Below are positions 1 through 7,697 of a DNA stretch of 16,716 nt, piece after piece. Numbering within the stretch: position 1 is the first letter of the stretch; each line of letters starts with the position of its first letter. Below the pieces are notes generated by a model, which was given only the letters and a program-made list of their open reading frames with translations, was not told the DNA's origin and searched no databases. This stretch comes from Bacteriovoracaceae bacterium (lineage in GTDB: Bacteria > Bdellovibrionota > UBA1018), in assembly GCA_947500275.1 (NCBI GenBank), contig CANMSW010000017.1, positions 1-16,716 on the forward strand. The letters are read 5' to 3'. A program made the position numbers and the translations under genes.

Positions 1-1198
1 CTTCGATTCCATGACCTCCGGCCTTCTTCACTTGCTGCTCAAGCGCGTAACGAGCGTTCGCGCGCGCTACGCCCATCAACTGTTTCTCAGAGTCGGTTTC
101 GGCCACATGAACCCGCGCCCCTACAAGGCCACCCAAAAGATCTGGATTTTCTGGCGCAAAATGCACCAAGATCTCGGACGCTGGTGCCATCCCCTCGGTG
201 CGGCCCGGATCGGCGTTTGCTTCGGGTTCGAGCCCTTCCGCGCTGATCGCCCCTTGGAGGAAGTAATATTGGGAAAGGAACTCTTCGAGGAGCTCACTCT
301 CGGGCTGGGTCGGATCAGTGTTCTGGAGGTGATAGTGCCGAACCGCGAGCATTCGCCCCCCACGAATTTGAAGCACGACGCCGTGAGCGTCCGTTCCTTC
401 CCGCTCCACGCCGATGACATCTCGGTTCCGATGGGAGCCTGCTTCATCCACCACTTGCGTTGCCGTGACCAATTCCAGATTTTTAAGCTGATCTCTAAAC
501 CAGGCTGCCTGCTCGTACTCCTCGTTCTCGGCGGCCTGCTCCATTCCCCGCCTGAGATCCTTCGTCAGGCGGTCGCCCCGCCCCTCGAGAATCGAAATCA
601 CTTCCGAGATCGAGTCCCGGTAGTCGGACTCCGTGATCAACCCCACACAGGGCGCCGTGCACTTACCCATCTGGTGAAGAATGCAGGCTCGAGAACGGTA
701 CCGGAACGTGTTGTCACTGCAATCACGTAACTGGAAGGTTTCATTCAGAAGTTTCATCACTTCGCGTGCCGCCCAAGCGGACGGAAATGGACCAAAGTAG
801 CGTGCTCCGTCCCTCTGGACTCGTCGAGTCCACTCGATCCGAGGGTACCCCTGATCCTGGCGAATCTTCAGATAAGGGTAAGCCTTGTCGTCCTTCAGTC
901 GGACGTTGAATCGGGGCTTATGCTTCTTGATGAGAGTGCACTCGAGAATCAGCGCTTCCGCTTCGGTCTCGGTGAGGATCACGTCAAACCGATCCACTCG
1001 GGTAACCATCATCTCCGTGCGGGGAATCTCATGCACGGCAGCCTGGAAGTAGCTTGAAAGGCGATTTTTGAGATTCTTTGCTTTTCCGACGTAAAGAATC
1101 CCGCCTTCCCCATCTTTCATGAGGTAAACGCCCGGCGAAGTACTCGCATCCTTCGCAAGTTGCAGCAGATCAGACCGTTTCGTGCCTTGCATTTCCAT
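1..1198 (-). CDS. uvrC: UvrABC excinuclease subunit C, N-terminal part (cut by left edge)
   Basis: UvrC makes the two incisions around a DNA lesion in nucleotide excision repair after UvrA/UvrB loading. I translated the open frame by hand from the ATG at 1198 to the left edge: 399 residues with no stop. The GIY-YIG nuclease domain is at residues about 22-50 (PGVYLMKD and LYVGKAKNLKNRL), with Arg46 as the likely catalytic arginine. Four cysteines, C160, C172, C180 and C184 (RACILHQMGKCTAPC), match the iron-sulfur cysteines known in this family. The UVR motif that contacts UvrB follows at about 214-245. The RNase H-like 5'-incision domain and the helix-hairpin-helix domain lie beyond the window. 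An ATG at 1192 is an alternative start. A roughly 20-residue acidic insertion appears near 322-342. The start sits directly behind a run of nine G, with no ordinary ribosome-binding site. It is divergent from the gene at 1255 and shares its 56-bp upstream region. Confidence 0.96.
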   Translation of the reverse strand, partial: MEMQGTKRSDLLQLAKDASTSPGVYLMKDGEGGILYVGKAKNLKNRLSSYFQAAVHEIPRTEMMVTRVDRFDVILTETEAEALILECTLIKKHKPRFNVRLKDDKAYPYLKIRQDQGYPRIEWTRRVQRDGARYFGPFPSAWAAREVMKLLNETFQLRDCSDNTFRYRSRACILHQMGKCTAPCVGLITESDYRDSISEVISILEGRGDRLTKDLRRGMEQAAENEEYEQAAWFRDQLKNLELVTATQVVDEAGSHRNRDVIGVEREGTDAHGVVLQIRGGRMLAVRHYHLQNTDPTQPESELLEEFLSQYYFLQGAISAEGLEPEANADPGRTEGMAPASEILVHFAPENPDLLGGLVGARVHVAETDSEKQLMGVARANARYALEQQVKKAGGHGIE

Positions 1199-1216
1199 GC
1201 CCCCCCCCACTATAAC
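1187..1216 (+). promoter_or_regulatory. candidate promoter for the zinc-ribbon/Tudor gene
   Basis: TTGCAT (1187-1192) is followed 18 bp later by TATAAC (1211-1216), which differs from the sigma-70 -10 consensus at one base. Transcription would begin near 1223, leaving about a 30-nt leader that carries AAGGAG ahead of the ATG at 1255. The -35 half lies inside the first codons of uvrC. On the other strand the same bases read TATAGT (1214 to 1209), a possible uvrC -10, with a weak TTGCGT 19 bp upstream. If so, uvrC mRNA would start within or just before the G-run and be nearly leaderless. This is pattern matching only. Confidence 0.4.
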
Positions 1217-1254
1217 TTCGGAATACGCATCTTACGCAAGGAGACCCTCGCACC

Positions 1255-1695
1255 ATGGCTTCGACCATCAAAGTCACTGAAACGCTCGCCTACTGCACTA
1301 GCTGCAAAATGGACCTGAACCACACCGTGGTAGCAATGAAAGGCGACCGGATCATCAAGGTCCAGTGCCGCACTTGCAAAAAGGAACATTCCTACAAGGC
1401 ACCGAAAAATGTAAACGATCCGGCGGCAGCTCCTCCTAAAAAGACTCGGGCCACCAAAGAACAAAAAGCAGCTCAATCCACTCCTGTTGAAGTCGAGTGG
1501 AGCAAGCTCATGGCTGCGCACGAGTCGAGCGAGACCCGGAGCTACTCCGCGAAGTCCTCGTTTGCCCTCGCGGACAAAGTGAAGCACCCAACTTTCGGCG
1601 AAGGCATCGTCAACAAGTTGATCTATCCGAATAAAGTGGAAGTCATCTTCCAAACAGACGTGAAGATTTTGATTCACGCTGGCGAAGCTCGCTAA
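1255..1695 (+). CDS. small zinc-ribbon protein with C-terminal Tudor-like domain
   Basis: This 146-residue protein has no named function that I can assign. CxxC pairs C14/C17 and C38/C41 lie in a compact N-terminal beta-rich segment and probably bind one zinc. A basic, Pro/Ala/Lys-rich linker covers about 50-80. The C-terminal 102-143 carries the pattern hydrophobic-x-x-x-D-x-V-x-HPTFGEGIVNKL. It resembles the Tudor/SH3-like tail of UvrD/PcrA helicases, which binds RNA polymerase, and CarD-like modules. AAGGAG lies 11 nt before the ATG. The gene diverges from uvrC and is followed after 20 bp by the lipoprotein gene. A role in transcription or transcription-repair contact is inference from fold resemblance. 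A general nucleic-acid-binding role is equally possible. Confidence 0.8.
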   Translation: MASTIKVTETLAYCTSCKMDLNHTVVAMKGDRIIKVQCRTCKKEHSYKAPKNVNDPAAAPPKKTRATKEQKAAQSTPVEVEWSKLMAAHESSETRSYSAKSSFALADKVKHPTFGEGIVNKLIYPNKVEVIFQTDVKILIHAGEAR

Positions 1696-1715
1696 GCAGC
1701 GAAAGAAAATGATTC

Positions 1716-2387
1716 ATGACCCAACTTGGACGGCGTCGTGTTCTCGCATTTCTTTCGGCACTTTCACTGATCTGGGTTACTTCGTGCGCTTCAAAACAGA
1801 AGCGCACGACTCCCAAACTGTCAGAACTCGAAGGTCGTAAAGTGGCCCTGATTGAAGTGGAATCAGAGGCGACACAGCGCCAAATCATTGAAGTGGCGCT
1901 CGTGAATCAGCTCGTTCGGGACGGAACCTTCGAACTGGTCTCTAAACAAGCAGTGGATCATGCCCGACGCTCACACGACATCCTTCCGACCGATTGGCGA
2001 GAACTTGCCCGTCGATCGGGGGCCGACTTGGCCCTTCAAGCCAAAGTGATCGAGTTTGCAGCCGATGATCATGAGGGTTGGACCCGAATTGAGAAAGACG
2101 ACAGCCTTCTTGCGGCCGAACAAGGGGAGTCCGCACGAAAATCCAAGCAACTCGTTCGCGCTCGGTCCCTCGAAGGCCGCGTGAAAGTTGAACTCGCTTT
2201 CACGGATCTCAGACCCGAAGGCTCGGCCGACGGCGCCGGCGAGACGCGAAAAGCCCTGGCCGAGGCCACAGAAACCGTCAGCTCCGACCAGTCAGAAGGT
2301 CCGATTCAGCTCCCTGGAAAAATGCGGTTCCTCGAGAAATTGGTGAATCGTGCCTTTGCCGAATTTTTCGAGAAATACCGGGATTGA
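1716..2387 (+). CDS. CsgG/LpoB-like outer-membrane lipoprotein, unknown role
   Basis: This 223-residue protein begins with a lipoprotein signal: basic GRRR, a hydrophobic stretch at 9-20, then the lipobox V21-T22-S23-C24, so Cys24 should become the lipidated N-terminus. The RRR run before the hydrophobic core could also allow Tat export. The mature part (about residues 38-115) starts with GRKVALIEVESEA and continues with VNQLVRDGTFELVSKQAVD, then RRSGADLALQAKVIEF. That strand-helix order is typical of the CsgG/LpoB/PBP-activator fold, in which a short-lived or variable factor is identified and then a 'system known' test follows. The rest is charged, includes a low-complexity segment at about 170-200 and ends in an amphipathic helix. 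It follows the zinc-ribbon gene by 20 bp and precedes the tgt fusion by 32 bp, so the three are probably cotranscribed. Its exact function is not recognisable. Confidence 0.78.
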   Translation: MTQLGRRRVLAFLSALSLIWVTSCASKQKRTTPKLSELEGRKVALIEVESEATQRQIIEVALVNQLVRDGTFELVSKQAVDHARRSHDILPTDWRELARRSGADLALQAKVIEFAADDHEGWTRIEKDDSLLAAEQGESARKSKQLVRARSLEGRVKVELAFTDLRPEGSADGAGETRKALAEATETVSSDQSEGPIQLPGKMRFLEKLVNRAFAEFFEKYRD

Positions 2388-2390
2388 TCT

Positions 2391-2411
2391 TTGACCACTT
2401 GCCGTGGTCAG
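2391..2411 (+). promoter_or_regulatory. 7-bp stem-loop just before the tgt-mnmC start
   Basis: TGACCAC (2392-2398) pairs perfectly with GTGGTCA (2404-2410) around a TTGCC loop. It lies between the lipoprotein stop and the ATG at 2420. No T-run follows, so it is not a terminator. Because no clear Shine-Dalgarno sequence lies between it and the ATG, it could influence translation of the fusion. It does not show the A-rich tail of a preQ1-I riboswitch. Confidence 0.3.
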
Positions 2412-2419
2412 TCTGAGCC

Positions 2420-4450
2420 ATGAGTAGACTCCGATTTCAACTCGAGCGGGAGGCCACTGGTTCCCGCGCTCGTGCTGCCACATTCACAACTCTCCATGGC
2501 CCAGTCCAGACGCCCCACTTCATGCCCGTGGGCACGCAAGCTACGGTGAAGTCCCAAACCGTCGAGACCTTGAAAACCATCGGTGCTCGCATCCTACTCG
2601 CAAACACTTACCACCTCCTCCTCAGGCCCGGCCCGGAGGTGTTCGAACGATTTGGCGGAATTCACCGTTTTATGAACTGGGATGGCCCAGTCCTCACCGA
2701 CTCAGGCGGTTTCCAGATCTTCTCACTTCCGCACGCACGCCTCATGAATGAAGAAGGCGCCCGCTTCCAGAGTTATGTCGACGGCACGATGCATCTCCTT
2801 TCACCTGAAAAAAGCATCGGCATGCAAAAGGCCATCGGCAGTGATATCATGATGGTCCTCGATCAGTGTATCCCCTCAACCGCCGAACACTCGGAAGCAA
2901 AAGCGGCGATGGAACTCACTCACCGCTGGGCGAAGCGGAGCCTCGCAGCCCGCGGGGATTCACCTCAATCCATGTTCGGGATCATCCAAGGGGCGTGTTT
3001 CCACGACCTGCGCAAACAAAGCGCCGACTTCCTGACCCAGCTCCCGTTTGATGGCTTCGCTATCGGCGGACTCGCCGTGGGTGAAGGAATTGAACTCCGA
3101 AATGAATTCACCGAAGCCACGGCTGCGCTCATGCCGCGTGACCTTCCACGCTATTTGATGGGAGTCGGCACCCCGCTCGATTTGCTCGAAGGAGTGCATC
3201 GCGGTGTGGATATGTTTGACTGCATTCTTCCACTCCAATTCGCACAAAGGGGCGCTGCTTTCACTACCCACGGAAAATTACAGCTTCGGCGCACAGTCTC
3301 TCGCTTTTCAGAAGAAAAGCTCGATGCAAACTGCGATTGCCACACTTGCCGAAATTACTCGCGCGCCTACTTACACCACCTGGTCAAGGCCGATGAGATT
3401 TTGGGCTGGCATCTGATTGGTTTTCATAACCTCATTTTTTACCAGCGACTGATGACTGAAATGCGCGAAGCGATCTTAGCCGATCGCTTTATGGATTATT
3501 ACCGAGCGCGTAAACCGGAGCTCATGCTTTCGGATCAAGACAATCCCTCAACCCCTCCCAAGCGAACCCGGACTCCGATGTCCGAGCGCCGGATGCGACT
3601 AGGGGACTATGAAGTTCATGTCGCCGAAGCTGGACACGCTAATATCAAGCAACTCAGTTCTGGCGAAATCATGCACTCCGTCAGTGACCCTACGGAAGAA
3701 GCACGCCAACTCTATATCGAGCAGCCAGACCTCGCCCGGAGCCTGAGAAACTTCAGCGAAAAACCATTCGTCATCTGGGACGTGGGCTTAGGCGGCGCTT
3801 CTAATGCCATGGCGGCGCTCTCGTGCTGGGAGGCGCTCTACGACCAAGCACTCAAAGAGGCCGAGGAGCCGAACCTCCGTCCTCTTCAAATCGTGAGTTT
3901 TGAAAAGGATCTCGATCCTTTACGACTCACCATCCGGAATGCCGATCGATTCCCTCATATTCGCCACAAAGCGCCAGCGAGGCTACTTGCCGATCACCGC
4001 TGGGTTCATGCTTCTGAGAAATTCGAGTGGCAGCTTCACGAGGGAGATTTTCTTGGGCTCTTCGAGAACACCCCTGCGCCGGATCTGATCTTTTACGATC
4101 CATTTTCTTTCAAAGTCGACTCACCCCTCTGGAGCATTGAAACCTTCCGCCGAATTTTGGCCTGTGCAAAAAAGAACCCCTCTCAAACAGAGTTAATTAC
4201 CTATTCAGGATCCACTGCAGTCAGGGCCACTTTGCTCGCAGCTGGGTTTCACGTGGCAGCTGGCATCGGCATCGGGCCCCGCGCCGAAACCACTCGCGCC
4301 TACGCACAGAAACCAAGCCAGATTCAGCTCTTGGGGGCCGAATGGATTGCACGATGGATGCGGAGCCAAGCTCGGACACCGCCTGGGCTAACCCCCGACG
4401 AAGTCCAAAGCTTCGAGTCGACGCTCTTGAGTCATCCGCAGTTCCAATGA
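2420..4450 (+). CDS. tgt: fused tRNA-guanine(34) transglycosylase / MnmC-type methyltransferase
   Basis: This 676-residue protein joins two wobble-position tRNA enzymes. Residues 1-365 are bacterial Tgt, which swaps G34 for preQ1 in GUN-anticodon tRNAs. D94 (TDSGGFQ) and D148 (VLDQC) are base-binding residues, D267 (DMFDC) is the nucleophile, and zinc ligands are C305, C307, C310 and H336 in CDCHTCRNYSRAYLHHL. About 30 linker residues (366-395) are Pro/Arg-rich. Residues about 396-640 are a Rossmann methyltransferase of the MnmC C-methylation type: DVGLGGASNAMAAL (SAM loop, 454-467), SFEKD (493-497), DLIFYDPFSFKVDSPLW (555-571, like MnmC's DGFAP...W motif) and TYSGSTAVRATLLAAGF (594-610). The FAD oxidase half of E. 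coli MnmC is absent. The frame is continuous, so this is a true fusion and not two genes. Methylation of nm5U34 is inferred from the family. Another uridine-34 substrate is possible. Confidence 0.9.
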   Translation: MSRLRFQLEREATGSRARAATFTTLHGPVQTPHFMPVGTQATVKSQTVETLKTIGARILLANTYHLLLRPGPEVFERFGGIHRFMNWDGPVLTDSGGFQIFSLPHARLMNEEGARFQSYVDGTMHLLSPEKSIGMQKAIGSDIMMVLDQCIPSTAEHSEAKAAMELTHRWAKRSLAARGDSPQSMFGIIQGACFHDLRKQSADFLTQLPFDGFAIGGLAVGEGIELRNEFTEATAALMPRDLPRYLMGVGTPLDLLEGVHRGVDMFDCILPLQFAQRGAAFTTHGKLQLRRTVSRFSEEKLDANCDCHTCRNYSRAYLHHLVKADEILGWHLIGFHNLIFYQRLMTEMREAILADRFMDYYRARKPELMLSDQDNPSTPPKRTRTPMSERRMRLGDYEVHVAEAGHANIKQLSSGEIMHSVSDPTEEARQLYIEQPDLARSLRNFSEKPFVIWDVGLGGASNAMAALSCWEALYDQALKEAEEPNLRPLQIVSFEKDLDPLRLTIRNADRFPHIRHKAPARLLADHRWVHASEKFEWQLHEGDFLGLFENTPAPDLIFYDPFSFKVDSPLWSIETFRRILACAKKNPSQTELITYSGSTAVRATLLAAGFHVAAGIGIGPRAETTRAYAQKPSQIQLLGAEWIARWMRSQARTPPGLTPDEVQSFESTLLSHPQFQ

Positions 4451-4480
4451 GGTTTATCTGGAACTGGGAGTGACCGAGAT

Positions 4481-6673
4481 TCAAAGTCCGAGGCTCAAAC
4501 CCTTGATGCGCTTCACTCGGTCCCTCAGCTTTGCCGCCTCTTCGAACTGAAGGGACTTTGCGAGATTCCGCATTTCCGTTTCCATTTTAGGAATCATCCG
4601 ACTGATATCAACCGCACTCGTGAAAAACTCACCCGCTAGTTCCTTAATCTCCGCGATCCGCTCGTCCGCATTCAAAAGATCTAGCCCTGCAATCGTGTCT
4701 TCAGCCGTTGCGGGTTGCTCCCCCGAATCGGACACCGACCAGAGACTCTTCCGTCCCGCCGTCTGCCCAGCGCCAGTCCGCAGGGCTCGTTTCGCCAGCT
4801 CCGCTTTCTCGGCTGACTTCGAGACCCGCCCTTTCGAGGTATTTGAGATCGTCTCCGGATCGCTTGGGGCAAGCGACGCCGGAATAGCTTTTCGAATACT
4901 ACGCGGCGTGATTCCGTTTGCCGTGTTGAACTCCTCTTGGATCTTCCTCCTGCGCGCCGTCTCATCGATCGCTTTCTTCATGCTATCGGTGATTTTGTCC
5001 GCATAAAGAATGACAAATCCGTCCGCATTTCGGGCCGCCCGGCCCATGGTTTGAATGAGCGAACGCTCGCTTCTTAAGAAGCCCTCTTTGTCCGCATCCA
5101 TAATCCCAACCAATGAAACTTCGGGTAAGTCCAATCCTTCTCGAAGCAAGTTGATCCCGATCAAGACATCAAAAACCCCGAGACGAAGGTCACGCAGAAT
5201 TTCTACCCGCTCGAGTGTCTCGATATCCGAGTGTAAGTACTTCACCTTGACCCGCTGCTCTTGATAGTATCGAGTTAAGTCTTCGGAAAGTTTCTTGGTC
5301 AGAGTCGTGATCAAAACACGCTCGCCTTTTTCGACGCGTTTCCGAATCTCAACGAGTAAATCATCCACTTGAGTCTTCGCGGGACGAACTTCAACAACTG
5401 GATCCAGAAGACCCGTCGGACGAATGACCTGCTCGACCACTTCACCACCGCTCTTCTCAAGCTCGTAATTCCCAGGAGTAGCGGAAACATAGACGGTCTG
5501 ATTCAGACCCTTCTCCCACTCCTCGAAATTCAACGGCCGATTATCCAGTGCAGAGGGCAGCCGGAAACCGTGCTCAACGAGGACACTCTTCCGCGCACGA
5601 TCGCCCCGAAACATGCCTCCAATCTGTGGAACTGAGACGTGGCTCTCGTCGACGACCAAGAGCCAATCCTTCGCGAAATACTCAAGAAGTGTGGGGGGCG
5701 CATCGCCTGGTGATCGACCCGTCAGATGCCGAGAGTAGTTCTCAATCCCCTGACAGAAGCCCAATTCTTCGATCATTTCGAGATCAAATAAAGTTCGCTG
5801 AGAAAGACGCTGGGCCTCAACCAACCGTTGCTGTTGATTTAAGTCGGTCAACCGCTCTCGAAGCTCGATCCGAATCGACTCGATCGCACGCTTCCGATTG
5901 TCGAGAGTCGTGACGTAATGACTCCCTGGGTAAATCGTGACTCGCGGGAGCTTTGAAAGCTTTACGCCTCGGAGGGGGTCCACTTCCGAAATAGATTCGA
6001 TTTCGTCACCAAAGAATTCAACTCGGATGGCGCGTTCTTCTTCATAGGCCGGGAAAATCTCGACAACGTCACCGCGCACCCGGAAGGTTCCACGGTGAAA
6101 ATCGACATCGTTACGCTTATATTGAATCTCAACCAACTTCCGAAGCATATCCTGCCGCTTCACTTCCCGCCCGACCTCTAAAAAAAGAAGCAGACCTTCG
6201 TAAGCTTCGGGCGAACCCAGACCGTAAATACATGAAATCGAGGACACGATAATCACATCGTTTCTCTCAAGGAGGGAGCGCGTCGCCGAGTGCCGCAGCT
6301 TATCGATCTCATCATTAATCTGCGAGTCCTTCTCGATATAGGTATCGGTCGAAGGAATATAAGCTTCGGGTTGGTAATAATCGTAATAACTCACAAAGTA
6401 CTCAACCGCGTTATCGGGGAAGAACTCCCGAAACTCACTGAAGAGCTGGGCCGCTAAAGTTTTGTTGTGACACAGGATCAAGGTCGGCTTGTTCACTTGG
6501 GCAATGACGTTCGCCATCGTGTAGGTTTTCCCCGAGCCCGTCACCCCCAAGAGAACCTGCGATGCACGCCCTTCGTTAATACCCCGCACTAAGGCGTCGA
6601 TTGCTTGGGGCTGGTCGCCCATGGGCTGAAAAGGCGTTTTAAGCTCAAATTTTCGATCCGTGAAAAGTGCCAT
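4481..6673 (-). CDS. uvrB: UvrABC excinuclease subunit B
   Basis: UvrB is the damage-verifying, DNA-opening ATPase of nucleotide excision repair; it takes over from UvrA and recruits UvrC. From the ATG at 6673 the protein has 730 residues. It shows Walker A GVTGSGKT (43-50), the beta-hairpin that inserts between strands (YFVSYYDYYQPEAYIPSTDT, about 92-111), the VVDESHV box, QTMGRAARN (helicase motif VI) and a C-terminal UVR motif (LAKSLQFEEAAKLRDRVK). An in-frame GTG at 6763 would add 30 residues, but they resemble no UvrB N-terminus, so I prefer 6673. It is about 55 residues longer than the E. coli protein. The extra length is a Ser/Ala/Lys-rich linker between the helicase core and the UVR motif. 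It ends 30 bp from the convergent tgt fusion, with no hairpin between them. Confidence 0.97.
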   Translation of the reverse strand: MALFTDRKFELKTPFQPMGDQPQAIDALVRGINEGRASQVLLGVTGSGKTYTMANVIAQVNKPTLILCHNKTLAAQLFSEFREFFPDNAVEYFVSYYDYYQPEAYIPSTDTYIEKDSQINDEIDKLRHSATRSLLERNDVIIVSSISCIYGLGSPEAYEGLLLFLEVGREVKRQDMLRKLVEIQYKRNDVDFHRGTFRVRGDVVEIFPAYEEERAIRVEFFGDEIESISEVDPLRGVKLSKLPRVTIYPGSHYVTTLDNRKRAIESIRIELRERLTDLNQQQRLVEAQRLSQRTLFDLEMIEELGFCQGIENYSRHLTGRSPGDAPPTLLEYFAKDWLLVVDESHVSVPQIGGMFRGDRARKSVLVEHGFRLPSALDNRPLNFEEWEKGLNQTVYVSATPGNYELEKSGGEVVEQVIRPTGLLDPVVEVRPAKTQVDDLLVEIRKRVEKGERVLITTLTKKLSEDLTRYYQEQRVKVKYLHSDIETLERVEILRDLRLGVFDVLIGINLLREGLDLPEVSLVGIMDADKEGFLRSERSLIQTMGRAARNADGFVILYADKITDSMKKAIDETARRRKIQEEFNTANGITPRSIRKAIPASLAPSDPETISNTSKGRVSKSAEKAELAKRALRTGAGQTAGRKSLWSVSDSGEQPATAEDTIAGLDLLNADERIAEIKELAGEFFTSAVDISRMIPKMETEMRNLAKSLQFEEAAKLRDRVKRIKGLSLGL

Positions 6674-6836
6674 CTTCGCCTGCTTTCTATCCCTAGGACC
6701 GGACGAAATGCGTTCGATTCCCCTTGTTTTTGCCGCCTGTTCTATCTTGAAGGTTTCTTTCACGCTGACCAGTGGAAATTCTTTAGGGCCCTCTCGGAAA
6801 CTCCCTTAGACTTATCCCAGGAGTCAAATCACGACC

Positions 6837-7670
6837 ATGGCAAACACGACTGAGGCCGAGCTGAGGGATTCGAATCAAAGCGGTTCACCGAGCGAAGCAT
6901 CGGACAGCCCTTGTCACCTGAAGAACCCCATCGTGCTCGTGCATGGGTTGGGCGCCAAAAGCCGCATGGGTCCACTCCCCTATTTCAGAACACTCCCGCA
7001 GTGGCTCAGGCGCCATGGGAATCACGTCTTCATTGCTGACCTGACTGCTTGGCATTCCGTCGAATGGCGCGCTCGCGAACTTAAGGCCCAAATCGAAGCC
7101 CAATTCCCAACCGGCCAGGTGAACCTCGTTGGCCATAGCATGGGCGGTCTGGATGCACGCTGGCTCACGTCTCGAATGGATTTTTCACACCGGATTTCAA
7201 GTGTAACCACCATCGGAACCCCCCATCGCGGAACGATGCTGGGGGATTTAGTTCTGGGAAAAATACCCAGCAGGCACCTGAAGCTTCTTGAAAAAGTGGC
7301 TCAGTCCTTCGGCATGAGCCACGAAGGGCTCCGTCAACTTTCAAAAGAAAATTGCCTTCGCGAAATTACTGACCGTGCTCCTGATATGCCAGGAGTTCGC
7401 TATTTTAGTGCGACCACAGCCATCAAGCGCCCGCTCTTCCGACATGCTCTCCCGCTCTTTTGGCTCCCGAGCAAAATCATTCAGGAAGCTGAGGGTGATA
7501 ACGACGGATTTGTGAGCGTGGAAAGCGCGACTTGGGGCGAACATATCTGTACCCCCGTCGGCGATCACTATGCGCAGATCGACCACGGGGTGCCCTACTA
7601 TCTCGACACCTTTCGCGCGGAAGACTTCTATGAGGAAATCTTCGCTCACCTCGCGAAAGCAGGAATGTAG
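6837..7670 (+). CDS. lipase-like alpha/beta-hydrolase
   Basis: This 277-residue alpha/beta-hydrolase resembles family I triacylglycerol lipases (Pseudomonas/Burkholderia type). The oxyanion-hole segment is IVLVHGLGAK (32-41), and the nucleophile elbow is GHSMGG with Ser101. The acid is probably D221 or D223 in GDNDGFVS, and the base probably H244 in GDHYAQIDH. GTPHRGT at 127-133 is typical after the elbow. The first 29 residues are polar with no signal peptide, so as annotated it would stay in the cytoplasm. The known secreted lipases of this family have one. AGGAG lies about 13 nt before the ATG. It diverges from uvrB across 163 bp and converges with the next gene. The substrate is unknown; an esterase or phospholipase role is possible. 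Confidence 0.86.
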   Translation: MANTTEAELRDSNQSGSPSEASDSPCHLKNPIVLVHGLGAKSRMGPLPYFRTLPQWLRRHGNHVFIADLTAWHSVEWRARELKAQIEAQFPTGQVNLVGHSMGGLDARWLTSRMDFSHRISSVTTIGTPHRGTMLGDLVLGKIPSRHLKLLEKVAQSFGMSHEGLRQLSKENCLREITDRAPDMPGVRYFSATTAIKRPLFRHALPLFWLPSKIIQEAEGDNDGFVSVESATWGEHICTPVGDHYAQIDHGVPYYLDTFRAEDFYEEIFAHLAKAGM

Positions 7671-7697
7671 AATCCATTCCACTCGTAGTCGCGCCGC

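Noticed and set aside
11..730. 239-codon plus-strand frame at the left edge
   Set aside because: Opposite uvrC, whose GIY-YIG domain and four cysteines are unmistakable.
2388..2419. preQ1 riboswitch before the tgt fusion
   Set aside because: There is a 7-bp hairpin, but no A-rich tail able to form the preQ1-I pseudoknot, and the gap is only 32 bp.
4451..4480. Shared terminator between the convergent tgt fusion and uvrB
   Set aside because: No stem longer than a few base pairs and no T-run in the 30-bp gap.
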